Below, piece by piece: positions 18,124-29,359 of a stretch of DNA of 64,000 nt. The DNA comes from Brevibacterium gallinarum (GTDB taxonomy: Bacteria > Actinomycetota > Actinomycetes > Actinomycetales > Brevibacteriaceae): contig NZ_JACSPY010000003.1 of assembly GCF_014836885.1 (NCBI RefSeq), positions 1-64,000 of the forward strand, read 5' to 3'. The notes under the pieces were generated by a model. It worked only from the letters and a program-made list of their open reading frames with translations, was not told the DNA's origin and searched no databases. Each line of letters opens with the position of its first letter. Positions within the stretch are counted from its first letter, which is position 1. The translations under genes were made by a program, and so were the position numbers.

Positions 18124-19232
18124 TGACTGATCGACTCGCCCAGCTCAGCCGCGCCGGAGTCTCGGTGTGGCTCGATGACCTGTCACGCGGCCGGATCACC
18201 TCCGGGTCGCTCGGCTCGCTCATCGTCGATAAGAGCGTCGTGGGTGTGACGACGAACCCGACGATCTTCGCCGCAGCACTGGCCGACGGCGAGGCCTACG
18301 ATGCACAGGTCCGCGAGCTTGCCGCATCCGGTGCCGGTGTCGATGCGGCGATCGACGCGCTCACCTGTCATGACGTCGCGCAGGCCGCCGACATCCTCGC
18401 ACCGGTCTACCGGGCCTCCGGCGGTGTCGACGGGCGGGTGTCGATCGAGGTGCCACCGCACCTGGCGCATGACACCGAGGGCACCGTCGAGTGTGCGCGC
18501 AAGCTGTGGGAGATGATCGACCGGCCGAACATCCTCATCAAGATCCCCGCCACCGAGGAGGGCATGCTCGCGATCGCCCGCACCCTCGGTGCGGGCATCA
18601 GCGTCAACGTCACCCTCATCTTCGCTCTCGACCGCTACCGCAAGGTCGTCGAGGCCTTCATCAGCGGCCTCGAACGCGCGCGTGAGGCCGGCCGCGACAT
18701 CTCGCGCATCCACTCGGTCGCCTCGATCTTCGTCTCCCGCGTCGATTCGGAGATCGACAAGCGCCTCGATGCCATCGGCTCGGAGAAGGCGCTGAGCCTC
18801 AAGGGCAAGGCCGGGATTGCCAACTGCCGCCTCGCCCATGAGATCTGCACGCAGCTGTTCGACAGTGAGCGCTGGGACGTCCTCGAAGCCGCCGGTGCGC
18901 ACCGCCAGCGCCCGCTGTGGGCATCGACGGGCACCAAGGATCCCGCCTACCCCGACACCCTGTACGTGAGCGAGCTCGTCACCGAGGGCGTCGTCAACAC
19001 GATGCCGGAGAAGACCCTGGAGGCCTTCGCCGACCATGGTGAGCTGCACGGCGACACCGTCGTCGGCCGGCACACCGAGGCCGATGAGCTGTTCGACACG
19101 CTGGCGGTCATGGGCATCGACTACGCCGAGGTGATGGACGTCCTCGAGCGGGAGGGCCTGCAGAAGTTCGACGCCAGCTGGGCAGAACTCGTCGAGACCG
19201 TCACCCAGCAGCTTGAAGGAGCGCAGTCATGA
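18120..19232 (+). CDS. tal: Transaldolase
   Basis: Transfers a dihydroxyacetone unit from sedoheptulose-7-phosphate to glyceraldehyde-3-phosphate (370 aa, the longer actinobacterial type). The Schiff-base lysine is K141 in [12 protein letters not shown]. Other conserved blocks are [10 protein letters not shown] (about 41-50) and [21 protein letters not shown]. Two consecutive ATGs (18120, 18123) are possible starts; the first overlaps the tkt stop. The stop overlaps the pgi start, so the three genes are translationally coupled. Confidence 0.95.
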   Translation: MMTDRLAQLSRAGVSVWLDDLSRGRITSGSLGSLIVDKSVVGVTTNPTIFAAALADGEAYDAQVRELAASGAGVDAAIDALTCHDVAQAADILAPVYRASGGVDGRVSIEVPPHLAHDTEGTVECARKLWEMIDRPNILIKIPATEEGMLAIARTLGAGISVNVTLIFALDRYRKVVEAFISGLERAREAGRDISRIHSVASIFVSRVDSEIDKRLDAIGSEKALSLKGKAGIANCRLAHEICTQLFDSERWDVLEAAGAHRQRPLWASTGTKDPAYPDTLYVSELVTEGVVNTMPEKTLEAFADHGELHGDTVVGRHTEADELFDTLAVMGIDYAEVMDVLEREGLQKFDASWAELVETVTQQLEGAQS

Positions 19233-20848
19233 CACTGTCATTCGGCTATCCCTCCCCCGCCGAGTTCGAGGACGAGGTCCGCGATCTCGTCACTGCCCGC
19301 GCCGCGTCGCGCATCGCCTCAGGTGATGCCACGCTGTGGGGCGACGCCGCGGAGGCGGAGGCCTCCAAGCGGCTGGGCTGGGTGGGCCTGCCGGAGTCGT
19401 CCGTCGAACTGCTCGGCGAGATCGAGCAGCTGCGCAGCGAGCTCACCGCCGAGGGCATCGACCACGTCACCCTCTGCGGCATGGGCGGCTCGTCGCTGGC
19501 CCCTGAGGTCATCTGCGCCACCGCCGGTGTGTTCCTCGAAGTCGTCGACACCACCGATCCCGGCCAGATCGCCGAGGCCATCGGCACCGACCTGCAGCGC
19601 AGCGTCGTCGTCGTGGCATCGAAGTCAGGCTCGACGATCGAGACCGAGGCGCAGCGCCGTGCCTTCGCCGAGGCGTTCGAGGCCGCCGGCATCCCGGCTG
19701 CCTCGCGCATGATCGTCGTCACCGATCCCGGATCGCCGTTGGCGCAGCTGGCCGAGCAGGAAGGCTATCGCAAGGTCTTCTACGCCGACCCGCGCGTCGG
19801 CGGCCGGTTCTCCGCGCTCAGTGCCTTCGGTCTCGTCCCGGCCGGCCTCGCCGGCGCCGACATCGCCGGGCTGCTCGCCGAGGCTCGCGAGATCGCCCCG
19901 CTGCTCGAACATGACGCACCGGACAACCCTGCCGTTCAGCTCGGTGCCTTCCTCGGTGTGGCGCACGCCCGCGAAACCGACAAACTCGTCATCGCCCGCA
20001 CCACCTCATCGATCGTGGGCCTCGGAGCCTGGCTGGAGCAGCTGCTGGCCGAATCCACCGGCAAGGACGGCGAGGGCATCCTCCCGGTCGTCGTCGAAGG
20101 ACCGGATGCGCCGGGTTTCGCTGACGCCCGCGCCGATGCGATGCTGCTGTTCGTCGGTGAGGTGGCCGGCCAGGCCACTCCCCCGTCGGGCTTCGCCTGT
20201 GCGGTGGACTATCCGCTGGGCGCGCAGTTCCTGCTGTGGGAGTACACCACCGCGATCACCGGCTACAGCATCGGCATCAATCCCTTCGACCAGCCTGATG
20301 TCGAAGCAGCGAAGGCCAGCGCACGGGCGCTGCTGGAGTCCGATTCTCCGGTCGACGGCGAACAGCCGTCGTTCACCGTCGGCTCGGTGGAGGTGTACGG
20401 CTCACCGCACCTGCTCGAGGGCGTCGACAGCCTGGAGGAGGCGCTGCGGGCTCTGGCCGCCGCAGCTGACGAGTACGGCTATCTGGCGGTGCAGGCCTTC
20501 CTCGACCGGATCAGCGACCGGCGCGCCGAGCTGATCCGGCAGGCTGCGGCACTGCGCACCGGATTGCAGACGACGTTCGGCTACGGGCCGCGCTACCTGC
20601 ACTCGACGGGCCAGTATCACAAGGGCGGGCGCCCCAACGGCGTGTTCCTGCAGATCACCGGCAGCCCACGGGCCGATGTGCTGATTCCGGGCGAAGCGTA
20701 CAGCTTCGGCCAGCTGCAGGCCGCGCAGGCGGCCGGCGATGCCGATGTGCTCACCGATCGCGGCCGCCCTGTGCTGCGCTTGCACCTGCGCGACCGTGCG
20801 CAGGGCATCGCGGACATCCTCGCGGCTTTCGGCTTCGAGGACGTGTGA
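19229..20848 (+). CDS. pgi: Glucose-6-phosphate isomerase
   Basis: Interconverts glucose-6-phosphate and fructose-6-phosphate (539 aa). Sugar-isomerase folds: [12 protein letters not shown] (about 84-95), [18 protein letters not shown] (about 129-146), and the C-terminal block [21 protein letters not shown] containing active-site His/Lys. It is the type usually found beside tkt and tal in actinobacteria. ATG overlaps the tal stop. In many relatives zwf, opcA and pgl follow; here a terminator follows and the oxidative-branch genes are absent. Confidence 0.93.
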   Translation: MTLSFGYPSPAEFEDEVRDLVTARAASRIASGDATLWGDAAEAEASKRLGWVGLPESSVELLGEIEQLRSELTAEGIDHVTLCGMGGSSLAPEVICATAGVFLEVVDTTDPGQIAEAIGTDLQRSVVVVASKSGSTIETEAQRRAFAEAFEAAGIPAASRMIVVTDPGSPLAQLAEQEGYRKVFYADPRVGGRFSALSAFGLVPAGLAGADIAGLLAEAREIAPLLEHDAPDNPAVQLGAFLGVAHARETDKLVIARTTSSIVGLGAWLEQLLAESTGKDGEGILPVVVEGPDAPGFADARADAMLLFVGEVAGQATPPSGFACAVDYPLGAQFLLWEYTTAITGYSIGINPFDQPDVEAAKASARALLESDSPVDGEQPSFTVGSVEVYGSPHLLEGVDSLEEALRALAAAADEYGYLAVQAFLDRISDRRAELIRQAAALRTGLQTTFGYGPRYLHSTGQYHKGGRPNGVFLQITGSPRADVLIPGEAYSFGQLQAAQAAGDADVLTDRGRPVLRLHLRDRAQGIADILAAFGFEDV

Positions 20849-20889
20849 GCACAGGCTGCTGAGACGGCCGTCATCTGACGGACACGAAA

Positions 20890-20929
20890 ACGGTGTGGGG
20901 CCGGCGGAATACCGCCGGCCCCACACCGT
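20890..20929. terminator. Bidirectional terminator between pgi and secG
   Basis: Perfect 18-bp stem (ACGGTGTGGGGCCGGCGG at 20890-20907, complement at 20912-20929) with an AATA tetraloop, in the gap between two convergent operons. Confidence 0.88.
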
Positions 20930-20945
20930 CTGTCTGTCCCGGTCC

Positions 20946-21194
20946 TCAGCCCTGGAAGCGGACCATGAGTCCGAGCAGCACGATCGAGGACACCCACACG
21001 ATGGCCACGAGCGTGGTGAAGCGGTTGAGGTTGCGCTCAGCGACTCCTGACGATCCGAGGTTCGAGCTCATACCGCCGCCGAACATATCCGACATGCCGC
21101 CGCCCTTGCCCTTGTGCAGGAGGATGAGCAGGGTGAGGAACACGCTGGTGAGCACAAGAACGCTCGTCAATGTCCAGGTGAGGATGGAGTCCAC
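20946..21194 (-). CDS. secG: Preprotein translocase subunit SecG
   Basis: Small membrane subunit of the SecYEG channel (82 aa). Two hydrophobic segments flank the conserved loop LLHKGKGGGMSDMFGGG and the SSNLGSSGVAERNLNR segment. The upstream frame extension is low-complexity; GTG 21194 is chosen because it gives normal SecG length and follows an AAAGG site. It ends the gap-pgk-tpiA-secG cluster, the usual actinobacterial position. Confidence 0.93.
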   Translation of the reverse strand: MDSILTWTLTSVLVLTSVFLTLLILLHKGKGGGMSDMFGGGMSSNLGSSGVAERNLNRFTTLVAIVWVSSIVLLGLMVRFQG

Positions 21195-21241
21195 AGTTGT
21201 CTGCCTTTGCGTACGTTGAGGAAAAGATGCTGTCAGAGAGT

Positions 21242-22030
21242 CTACTGCGAGGAAGCCGCGTGGCACAAAGAGGCGAAGCTCTCCGGGTCGAGGCTCGCGC
21301 CGCCGACGAGCGCGCCGTCGACATCGTCGTGGGCGACGATCTCGGCGACGTTGTCGGTCTTGACGCTGCCGCCGTAGAGCAGCCTGATGGTGCCGGCGAA
21401 TCCGGCATCGTAGAGCTCTTGCAGCCGCGTGCGGATCGCCGTGCACATCTCGGCGGCGTCACCGGCGGTCGCGGTTTCCCCGGTGCCGATCGCCCACACG
21501 GGCTCATAGGCGATGACGAGGCCGGCAAGCTCTTCTGCGCTCAGCCCGTCGACTGCGCGCTCAACCTGGCTGAGGGTGAAGGCGACGTGCTCGCCGGCCT
21601 GCCGGGTCTCCAAGGACTCGCCGACGCACAGGATCGGGATGAGCTCGTGCCGCAGCGCTGCACGCAGCTTCGCGGCGACGACCTCGTCGGTTTCACTGTG
21701 GTAGGCTCGGCGTTCGCTGTGCCCGACGATGACATAAGTGCAGCGCAGCCGGTTGAGGAAGGCACCGGAGACCTCGCCGGTGTAGGCGCCCTCATCGTGG
21801 GCTGAGAGATCCTGCCCGCCGTAGGCGATCGGCAGTTTGTCGCCTTGGATGAGGGTCTGCACCGACCGGATGTCGGTGAACGGCGGCAGCACCGCCACCT
21901 CGGTCTTCTCGACATCGACGCGGTGGTCCTTGAGCGACCAGGCGAGCTTCTGCACCGTGGAGATCGCCTGCAGGTGGTCGAGATTCATCTTCCAGTTCCC
22001 GGCCAGCAGCAGGGTGCGAGTCGTGCTCAT
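21242..22030 (-). CDS. tpiA: Triose-phosphate isomerase
   Basis: Interconverts dihydroxyacetone phosphate and glyceraldehyde-3-phosphate (262 aa). Catalytic residues are K14 (GNWKMN), H105 (VGHSERR) and E177 ([11 protein letters not shown]); the phosphate-binding LLYGGSVK is present. The ATG at 22030 has AGAGGAA upstream; the longer frame is discarded because family homology starts at LLAGNWKMN. It lies 10 bp downstream of pgk. Confidence 0.96.
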   Translation of the reverse strand: MSTTRTLLLAGNWKMNLDHLQAISTVQKLAWSLKDHRVDVEKTEVAVLPPFTDIRSVQTLIQGDKLPIAYGGQDLSAHDEGAYTGEVSGAFLNRLRCTYVIVGHSERRAYHSETDEVVAAKLRAALRHELIPILCVGESLETRQAGEHVAFTLSQVERAVDGLSAEELAGLVIAYEPVWAIGTGETATAGDAAEMCTAIRTRLQELYDAGFAGTIRLLYGGSVKTDNVAEIVAHDDVDGALVGGASLDPESFASLCHAASSQ

Positions 22031-22040
22031 CGTTCCTCTT

Positions 22041-23264
22041 TCAATCGGCGAGTACGTCAAGGCCCGGCAGCGTCTTGCCTTCGAGGTACTCGAGGCTGGC
22101 ACCGCCGCCGGTGGAGATGTGGCCGAACTGGTCGTCGGCGAATCCGAGGCTGCGCACGGCTGCGGCGGAGTCGCCGCCTCCGACGACGGTGAGCCGGCCA
22201 TCGGCCTGTCCGCCGTGCTCGTCGGTCAGGGCTTCGGCGACCGCCCGCGTGCCGGCGGCGAAGGCCGGGAACTCGAAGACGCCCATCGGGCCGTTCCAGA
22301 ACACCGTCTTGGCCGCCGCGATCCGCTCAGCGTAGGTCCGGGCGGTCTCCGGGCCGATGTCGAGACCGATGCCGCCGGCACCCGCCGGAGTGGATTCGAG
22401 GGCATCGCTGCTGACGGTCCAGTGTTCGGCATCGGCGGCGAACGACGAGGCCATGACGATATCGGTGGGCAGCAGGATCTCGACGCCGCGCTCCTGAGCG
22501 GTGGCGAGGTAGCCCTTGACGGTGTCGAGCTGGTCCTCTTCCAGCAGGCTGGAGCCGATGGCATGTCCCTGGGCCTTGAGGAAGGTGAAGAGCATCCCGC
22601 CGCCGATGATGAGGGTATCGGCGCGCTCGAGCAGGCTGGCGATGACGCCCAGCTTGTCGGAGACCTTCGAGCCGCCGAGCACGACGACATAGGGGCGGGC
22701 CGGATCGTGCAGGAGCCGATCGCACACCTCGACTTCGGCGGCGACGAGCCCGCCGGCCATGTGCGGCAGCCGCTGCGCGATGTCGTAGACGCTGGCCTGC
22801 TTGCGGTGCACGACGCCGAATCCGTCGGAGACGTAGACGTCGGCGAGAGCTGCGAGCTCATCGGCGAACGCGCCGCGCTCGGCGTCGTCCTTGGAGGTCT
22901 CGCCGGCGTTGAACCGCAGGTTCTCCAGCAGCAGGATCTGACCGTCCTCCAGAGCCGCAGCCTTGGTCTTGGCGTCCTCACCGACGGTGTCGGAGGCGAA
23001 CTGCACCTCGCGGCCGACGGCCCCGGACAGGGCGGCGACGACAGGTTTGAGCGAGTACTTCTCCTCAGGAGTGCCCTTCGGGCGGCCGAGGTGGGCCATG
23101 ACAATGACCTTGGCGCCGGCTTCGGCGAGGCTGCGCAGCGTCGGTGCTGAGGCGACGATGCGGCCGGTGTCGGTGATCGTCGTGCCGTCCATCGGGACAT
23201 TGAGGTCGCTGCGGACGAGCACCCGCTTGCCGGCCAGCTCTGCCGGCTGCTCCAGTTTCTTCAC
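22041..23264 (-). CDS. pgk: Phosphoglycerate kinase
   Basis: Makes ATP from 1,3-bisphosphoglycerate (407 aa). N-terminal substrate site [14 protein letters not shown] (about 14-27) and [11 protein letters not shown]-binding [12 protein letters not shown]-terminal nucleotide block [15 protein letters not shown] start (GTGAAGAAACTG) with AAAGG nine bases upstream. It is separated from gap by 75 bp that contain a small hairpin, so expression may be partly uncoupled. Confidence 0.96.
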   Translation of the reverse strand: MKKLEQPAELAGKRVLVRSDLNVPMDGTTITDTGRIVASAPTLRSLAEAGAKVIVMAHLGRPKGTPEEKYSLKPVVAALSGAVGREVQFASDTVGEDAKTKAAALEDGQILLLENLRFNAGETSKDDAERGAFADELAALADVYVSDGFGVVHRKQASVYDIAQRLPHMAGGLVAAEVEVCDRLLHDPARPYVVVLGGSKVSDKLGVIASLLERADTLIIGGGMLFTFLKAQGHAIGSSLLEEDQLDTVKGYLATAQERGVEILLPTDIVMASSFAADAEHWTVSSDALESTPAGAGGIGLDIGPETARTYAERIAAAKTVFWNGPMGVFEFPAFAAGTRAVAEALTDEHGGQADGRLTVVGGGDSAAAVRSLGFADDQFGHISTGGGASLEYLEGKTLPGLDVLAD

Positions 23265-23292
23265 TGTCGTACCTTTCCTATGGCTGTGCCCC

Positions 23293-23318
23293 GCCCGGCG
23301 GTTGCTGAGCGGCCGGGC
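23293..23318 (-). other. Intercistronic hairpin between gap and pgk
   Basis: GCCCGGC (23293-23299) pairs with GCCGGGC (23312-23318), 12-base loop. It may act as a partial terminator or an mRNA processing/stability element. Confidence 0.4.
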
Positions 23319-23339
23319 GAGGCGCGGTGCTGGTGTGGC

Positions 23340-24389
<1,050 letters not shown>

Positions 24390-24429
24390 GTCACGCTTCA
24401 CGCGCCTCTGCAGGCGCTGCGGGGCGTGG

Positions 24430-24444
24430 ATGTGAAGTTCACAT
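24430..24444. promoter_or_regulatory. 15-bp palindrome upstream of the gap promoter
   Basis: ATGTGAA-G-TTCACAT, perfectly symmetric, about 55-65 bases upstream of the predicted gap transcription start and just after the whiA stop. It resembles CRP/GlxR half-sites TGTGA/TCACA but with 3 rather than 6 bases between them. Confidence 0.5.
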
Positions 24445-24452
24445 GAACTGTG

Positions 24453-25436
24453 TCAGGCATCCTCAAGCATGTCCGGTGTCAGGCTCGATTCGGTGTTGGG
24501 CACGCCGAGTTCATCGGCCCTCTTGTCGGCGGTCGCCAGCAGTCGGCGGATCCGGCCGGCGATCGCGTCTTTGGTCATCGGCGGGTCGGCCTGCTGGCCG
24601 AGTTCCTCCAGGGAGGCCTGCTTGTGCTTGAGCCGCAGCTCGCCGGCATATTTGAGGTGCTCGGGGATCTCATCGCCGAGGATCTGGAAGGCCCGTTCGA
24701 CGCGCGCGCCCGAGGCGACGGCCGCGCGGGCTGAGCGGCGCAGGTTCGCATCGTCGAAGTTCGCCAGTCGGTTGGCCGTGGCCCGCACCTCGCGGCGCAT
24801 CCGCCGCTCCTCCCACACCAGGCGGGTCTCCTCGGCTCCCATATTCGTCAGCAGATCGCCGATCGCCTCTCCGTCGCGGATGACGACGCGGTCGACCCCG
24901 CGCACCTCGCGGGCCTTCGCTGAGATTCCGAGCCGGCGGGCGGAGCCGACGAGCGCGAGCGCCGCCTCGGGCCCGGGACAGGTGATCTCCAGAGCCGCTG
25001 AACGACCCGGTTCGGTCAGCGACCCATGCGCGAGGAACGCGCCGCGCCAGGCGGCCTGTGCGTCTGCAAGTGAGCCGTTGACGATCGCTGAGGGCAGGCC
25101 GCGCACCGGGCGCAGCCGGCCGTCGATGAGCCCGGTCTGCCGTGCCAGCGCCGCCCCGTCGTTGGCGACGCGCACGAGGAACCGGCTGCCGCGGCGGATC
25201 CCGGAGGCGCCGATGACGACGACATCGGCGGTGTGGCCGAACAGCGATTTGATCTCAGCACGCAGGCGGCGGGCGACGATATTGGTGTCGAGTTCGGCTT
25301 CGATGACGATCGAGCCGGCCACCAGGTGCAGGGCGTTGGTGAAGCGCAGCAGTGCCGACACTTCGGCCTTGCGAGCCGAAATGCGGGTGACGCTCACCCG
25401 AGCGAGCTCGTCCTTGACCTGAGCTGTCAGTGCCAT
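24453..25436 (-). CDS. whiA: DNA-binding protein WhiA
   Basis: Sporulation/cell-division regulator family WhiA, also universal in non-sporulating actinobacteria (327 aa). N-terminal LAGLIDADG-like homing-endonuclease fold without catalytic acids, then a C-terminal helix-turn-helix (about 230-310: [26 protein letters not shown]). ATG 25436 ([14 protein letters not shown]) matches family N-termini; the longer frame is discarded. It lies 32 bp after yvcK in the conserved rapZ-yvcK-whiA cluster. Confidence 0.95.
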   Translation of the reverse strand: MALTAQVKDELARVSVTRISARKAEVSALLRFTNALHLVAGSIVIEAELDTNIVARRLRAEIKSLFGHTADVVVIGASGIRRGSRFLVRVANDGAALARQTGLIDGRLRPVRGLPSAIVNGSLADAQAAWRGAFLAHGSLTEPGRSAALEITCPGPEAALALVGSARRLGISAKAREVRGVDRVVIRDGEAIGDLLTNMGAEETRLVWEERRMRREVRATANRLANFDDANLRRSARAAVASGARVERAFQILGDEIPEHLKYAGELRLKHKQASLEELGQQADPPMTKDAIAGRIRRLLATADKRADELGVPNTESSLTPDMLEDA

Positions 25437-25468
25437 TGCATCGCTTCCTTTCGATTGTCCACCGGCGC

Positions 25469-26542
25469 TCACCACTGTTCGTCGACGGTGATGCCGGCAT
25501 CGAGCAGCACGTCACGGTAGCAGGCGGCGAGTTTGAGGCTGTCGTGCTGACTGTGCTTGCGTCCGCGCAGCGGTCTGGTCCACATCCGGGCGCCGAAGAG
25601 CCGTCGCGCTTTGGCCTCCAGCTCCGGCTCAGCTGCGGCCGCGTCCTCGTCGACGAGCACATAGTCGAAGCGCAGGCGCGGAGCGTGCGAGTGCAGCGAT
25701 TCGAGGTGGTCGCACAGGCTCAGATCGCGAGTCTCAGCTTTGGAGCCGGGCAGGTTGAGCGTCAGGGTGCGCAGCGCCCCGGAGTCGAAGATCGCCTCTG
25801 CGAGATCGGGCACGAGCAGGTGCGGCATGACCGAGGTGTACCAGGATCCGGGCCCGAGGTTGAGGACTTCGGCTGCGCACACCGCCTCGATCGTCTCCGC
25901 GCGGGCCGGAGGGTTGTGCGGCACGAGACGGACTTCGCGCAGGTGGCCGTCGGTGGCGGCCAGGGCCGACTGCCCCTGCACCACCTCGGGTGGGCAGCCG
26001 GGATCGAACTGGACGTCGCCCTCGATGCGCAGCGGCAGCGACGACATCGGCAGGACGCGGCCGTGTGCGCGCAGCAGCCGCGCCATCCAGTCGAGTCCCT
26101 CGACGTGGTCGCCGAGCAGCTGCCACAGGGCGGAGATGAGCAGATTGCCCACGGAGTGGTCATGCAGCGGACCCTCAGATGAGAACCGACTCTGAATGAC
26201 ATCGCGCCACACCCGACCCCATTCGCCGTCATCGCACAGCGCCGCCAGGGCCATCCGCAGGTCGCCCGGCGGCAGTCCGCCGAGCTCCTCGCGCAGCCGG
26301 CCGGAGGAGCCTCCGTCGTCTGCGACGGTGACGACGGCGGTGAGATTCTCCGTCAGCAGCCGGAAGGCGCGCAGCGCGGCGTACAGCCCGTGACCGCCGC
26401 CGAAGGACACGACCTGCGGCCCTCCGGTGCTGCGTCGTCTGCGCGCAGCCATGATGAGCGGCAGCTCCTCGGTGTGCACGCGGTGCGCGCCGGGACTGTA
26501 GCTGCGCGGGTCAGGGGGCACGGATCCGGCTTGCTGGTTCAT
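25469..26542 (-). CDS. yvcK: Gluconeogenesis factor YvcK family protein
   Basis: UDP-sugar-binding protein of the YvcK/CofD-like family (357 aa), linked in other bacteria to cell shape and to growth on gluconeogenic carbon sources. Nucleotide-sugar motif [18 protein letters not shown] (about 44-61), then [18 protein letters not shown]. An N-terminal extension of about 40 residues precedes the fold. The ATG follows the rapZ TAG with no gap (TAGATG). Confidence 0.93.
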   Translation of the reverse strand: MNQQAGSVPPDPRSYSPGAHRVHTEELPLIMAARRRRSTGGPQVVSFGGGHGLYAALRAFRLLTENLTAVVTVADDGGSSGRLREELGGLPPGDLRMALAALCDDGEWGRVWRDVIQSRFSSEGPLHDHSVGNLLISALWQLLGDHVEGLDWMARLLRAHGRVLPMSSLPLRIEGDVQFDPGCPPEVVQGQSALAATDGHLREVRLVPHNPPARAETIEAVCAAEVLNLGPGSWYTSVMPHLLVPDLAEAIFDSGALRTLTLNLPGSKAETRDLSLCDHLESLHSHAPRLRFDYVLVDEDAAAAEPELEAKARRLFGARMWTRPLRGRKHSQHDSLKLAACYRDVLLDAGITVDEQW

Positions 26543-27448
26543 CTATTCGCGTCCCAGATCGCGGTGGCGCACGGTGACCGAGGCAGACGTGCGCTCTGCC
26601 AGCCGGCGGCCGAGCTCCTCGCTCATCGCAACCGAGCGGTGCTTGCCGCCGGTGCAGCCGAGCGCAATCGTCATATGCGAACGATTCTCGTGCTCATAGC
26701 CTTCGATGACGACATCGAGGGCCCCAAGATAGCGGTCGACGAACGCCAGCGCCCCGTTCTGCGCCAGCACGTAGTCGCGCACCGGTGCCTCGGTTCCGTT
26801 CTGACCGCGCAGCTGCGGGATCCAGTACGGGTTGGGAAGGAAGCGCACATCGGCCATATGGTCGGCATCGACGGGCACGCCGTATTTGAAGCCGAAGCTC
26901 TGCACAGTGATGTGCAGTCGGTGATCGTCGGTGCCGCTCAGCAAGGAGTGCACCTGCGCCCGCAGCTGGTGGACGTTGAGATCGCTAGTGTCGATGAGGA
27001 TGTCTGACTGGTCGCGCAGCGGAGCGAGCGCCGTGCGCTCTTCGGAGATGCCGTCGATGAGGGTTCCCTCGCCCTGCAGAGGATGGGGGCGGCGCACGGA
27101 CTCGAAGCGCCGCACGAGGGCGTCATCGGAGGCGTCGAGGAACAGCACCTTGATGTTGAGGCCCTGGGAGCGGTAGGCGCTCAGCGTCTGCTTGAGTTCG
27201 GAGAACATCTGCCGGGTGCGCACATCGGTGACGACTGCGACCTTCGGCAGAGAGCCGTCGGCGCGGGCGACGAGTTCGACCAGCGGCGGGATCATCTGCA
27301 GCGGCAGGTTGTCGACGACGTACCAGTCCATGTCCTCGAGGGCGTTGGCCGCCGTCGAACGGCCGGCGCCGGACATTCCGGTCAGCAGCAGCACCTCGAC
27401 GTCGTCGCCGGTGCCTTCGATGGCAGCCGGTGATGAGGCGTCAGTCAT
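26543..27448 (-). CDS. rapZ: RNase adapter RapZ (P-loop, UPF0042)
   Basis: P-loop nucleotide-binding protein (301 aa). Walker A GMSGAGRST at 24-32; conserved NALEDMDWYVVDNLP, FLDASDDALVRRFESVRRPHPL and the C-terminal ALGCTGGKHRSVAM block. In enterobacteria RapZ controls glmS via small RNA; in actinobacteria that pathway is not established, so only the family name is transferable. ATG 27448 overlaps the uvrC stop by 8 bp and lies in the conserved uvrC-rapZ-yvcK-whiA order. Confidence 0.93.
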   Translation of the reverse strand: MTDASSPAAIEGTGDDVEVLLLTGMSGAGRSTAANALEDMDWYVVDNLPLQMIPPLVELVARADGSLPKVAVVTDVRTRQMFSELKQTLSAYRSQGLNIKVLFLDASDDALVRRFESVRRPHPLQGEGTLIDGISEERTALAPLRDQSDILIDTSDLNVHQLRAQVHSLLSGTDDHRLHITVQSFGFKYGVPVDADHMADVRFLPNPYWIPQLRGQNGTEAPVRDYVLAQNGALAFVDRYLGALDVVIEGYEHENRSHMTIALGCTGGKHRSVAMSEELGRRLAERTSASVTVRHRDLGRE

Positions 27449-29357
27449 CGGCAGTCCCTTCCGCAGTGGTCTCATCTGCCTCAACAGTATCGGATTCTGC
27501 TGCCGGGCTCAGTGCCTGGTGGATCTTCTCCGCCAGGGCAGGACCGATGCCTGGGGCAGCGGTGAGATCGTCGACAGCGGCGGCCCGGATCCGTTTGACA
27601 GAGCCGAAGTGCTTGAGCAGCGCCTTCTGCTTGGCCGCCCCGAGCCCGGGGATGCCGTCAAGGGCCGATGAACGCTGGGCTTTAGTGCGCTTCTGCTGGT
27701 GGTAGCGGATGGCGAAGCGGTGGGCTTCATCACGGATCCGCTGGAGCATGAAGAGGCCCTCGGAGCCGCGCGGGAGGATGACCGGGAACTCATCGCCGGG
27801 CACCCACACTTCTTCGAGTCGCTTCGCCAGGCCGACAACGGAGATGTCGGTGATGCCGAGGTCGTGGAGTGCCTGCACGGCGGCGTTGACCTGCGGCAGC
27901 GCACCGTCGACGACGAGCAGACTGGGCCGGTAGCCGAATCGCTCGTCCGGCTCGTCCTCGACGAGGCTCTCCAGGTAGCGGGAGAAACGCCGGGATACGA
28001 CGTCGTACATCGCCGAGGTGTCGTCCCGGGCGGCATCGCCGGTGATGGAGAACCGCCGGTAGTCGCGCTTCTTGGCCAGGCCGTCTTCGAATACGACGAG
28101 GGAGCCGACGACGTGCTGACCCGACATGTGGGAGTTGTCGATGCACTCGATGCGCAGCGGCGGCTCGGGCAGGTCGAGTGCCTGCTGGATCTCTGTCAGC
28201 GCTTCGCTGCGGGTGGTGAGGTCGGAGGCGCGCTGCATCTTGTGCCGCATGAGCGCCTGTTCAGCGTTCTTGTGCACGGTATCGAGCACGGCTTTCTTCT
28301 CCCCGCGCTGCGGGACCCGCAGTTCGACCTTCGAACCGCGCTGTTCGCTCAGCCAGGTCGTGGCCAGCTCGACGTCGCTGGGCAGCGTGTCGAGGAGGAT
28401 CTCCCGCGGGATCGCCTCGGCGTCGATGCCGCTGTAGGCCTGGCGCAGGTAGTCGAGTGTCAGCTCCTCGGGGGTGAGGTCCTGCAGGCGTTCGATGATC
28501 CAGCCGCGCTGGCCGCGGATGCGGCCGCCGCGCACATGGAACACCTGCACGGAGGCTTCCAGCTCCTCGACGACCATGGAGAAGACATCAACGTCGACAT
28601 TCTGCGACAGCACCACAGCGCTCTTGTCGAGGACCTTCTCCAGTGCCTGGATCTCATCACGCAGCTCGGCGGCGCGCTCGTAGTCGAGGTTCTGTGCGGC
28701 TTCGGCCATCTCGCGCTGCCGGCTGGAGATGAACTGGCCGGTGTTCCCGCGCATGAAGTCGGCGATGTTGCGGGCCAGCTGTTTGTGCTCCTCCGGTGTC
28801 ACCCGCCCGACACAGGGAGCAGCGCACTTGTCGATGTAGCCCAGCAGGCAGGGCCGGTCGGTCTGCCGGGCACGGCGGAACACACCGGCGGTGCAGGTGC
28901 GCACCGGCCACGCCTTGAGCAGCAGGTCGAGGGTCTCCTTGATCGCCCACACCTGGGTGAAGGGCCCGAAGTAGGTGACGCCCTTCTTGCGGCTGCCGCG
29001 GGTGACGAAGGCGCGCGGGTATTCGTCCTGCATCGTGATCGCCAGATACGGGTAGGACTTGTCGTCACGGAACATGACGTTGAATCGCGGGCGGAACTCC
29101 CGGATCCACGTCCATTCCAGCTGCAGAGCCTCGACCTCGTTGTTGACGACAGTCCAGTCGACCGACGCCGCAGTGTGGACCATGGTGAAGGTCCGCTGCA
29201 TGAGAGCGGCTGGGTTGCCGAAGTACGAGTTGAGCCTGGCGCGCAGGTTCTTCGCCTTGCCGACGTAGATGACCCGCCGGTCGGCGTCACGGAAGCGGTA
29301 GACCCCGGGCTGGGTGGGAATCTCACCGGTCGCCGGGCGGTAGGTGCTCGGGTCCAC
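27441..29357 (-). CDS. uvrC: Excinuclease ABC subunit UvrC
   Basis: Dual-incision nuclease of nucleotide excision repair (638 aa). GIY-YIG nuclease domain at about 15-95 (GVYRFRDADRRVIYVGKAKN), cysteine cluster CLLGYIDKCAAPC, UVR motif for UvrB contact (about 205-240), RNase H-like endonuclease domain (about 390-540: ECIDNSHMSGQHVVGSLVVF) and C-terminal helix-hairpin-helix repeats (GIPGLGAAKQKALL, APGIGPALAEKI). GTG start lies 2 bp after the uvrA stop. Confidence 0.96.
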   Translation of the reverse strand: MDPSTYRPATGEIPTQPGVYRFRDADRRVIYVGKAKNLRARLNSYFGNPAALMQRTFTMVHTAASVDWTVVNNEVEALQLEWTWIREFRPRFNVMFRDDKSYPYLAITMQDEYPRAFVTRGSRKKGVTYFGPFTQVWAIKETLDLLLKAWPVRTCTAGVFRRARQTDRPCLLGYIDKCAAPCVGRVTPEEHKQLARNIADFMRGNTGQFISSRQREMAEAAQNLDYERAAELRDEIQALEKVLDKSAVVLSQNVDVDVFSMVVEELEASVQVFHVRGGRIRGQRGWIIERLQDLTPEELTLDYLRQAYSGIDAEAIPREILLDTLPSDVELATTWLSEQRGSKVELRVPQRGEKKAVLDTVHKNAEQALMRHKMQRASDLTTRSEALTEIQQALDLPEPPLRIECIDNSHMSGQHVVGSLVVFEDGLAKKRDYRRFSITGDAARDDTSAMYDVVSRRFSRYLESLVEDEPDERFGYRPSLLVVDGALPQVNAAVQALHDLGITDISVVGLAKRLEEVWVPGDEFPVILPRGSEGLFMLQRIRDEAHRFAIRYHQQKRTKAQRSSALDGIPGLGAAKQKALLKHFGSVKRIRAAAVDDLTAAPGIGPALAEKIHQALSPAAESDTVEADETTAEGTADD

Positions 29358-29359
29358 GG

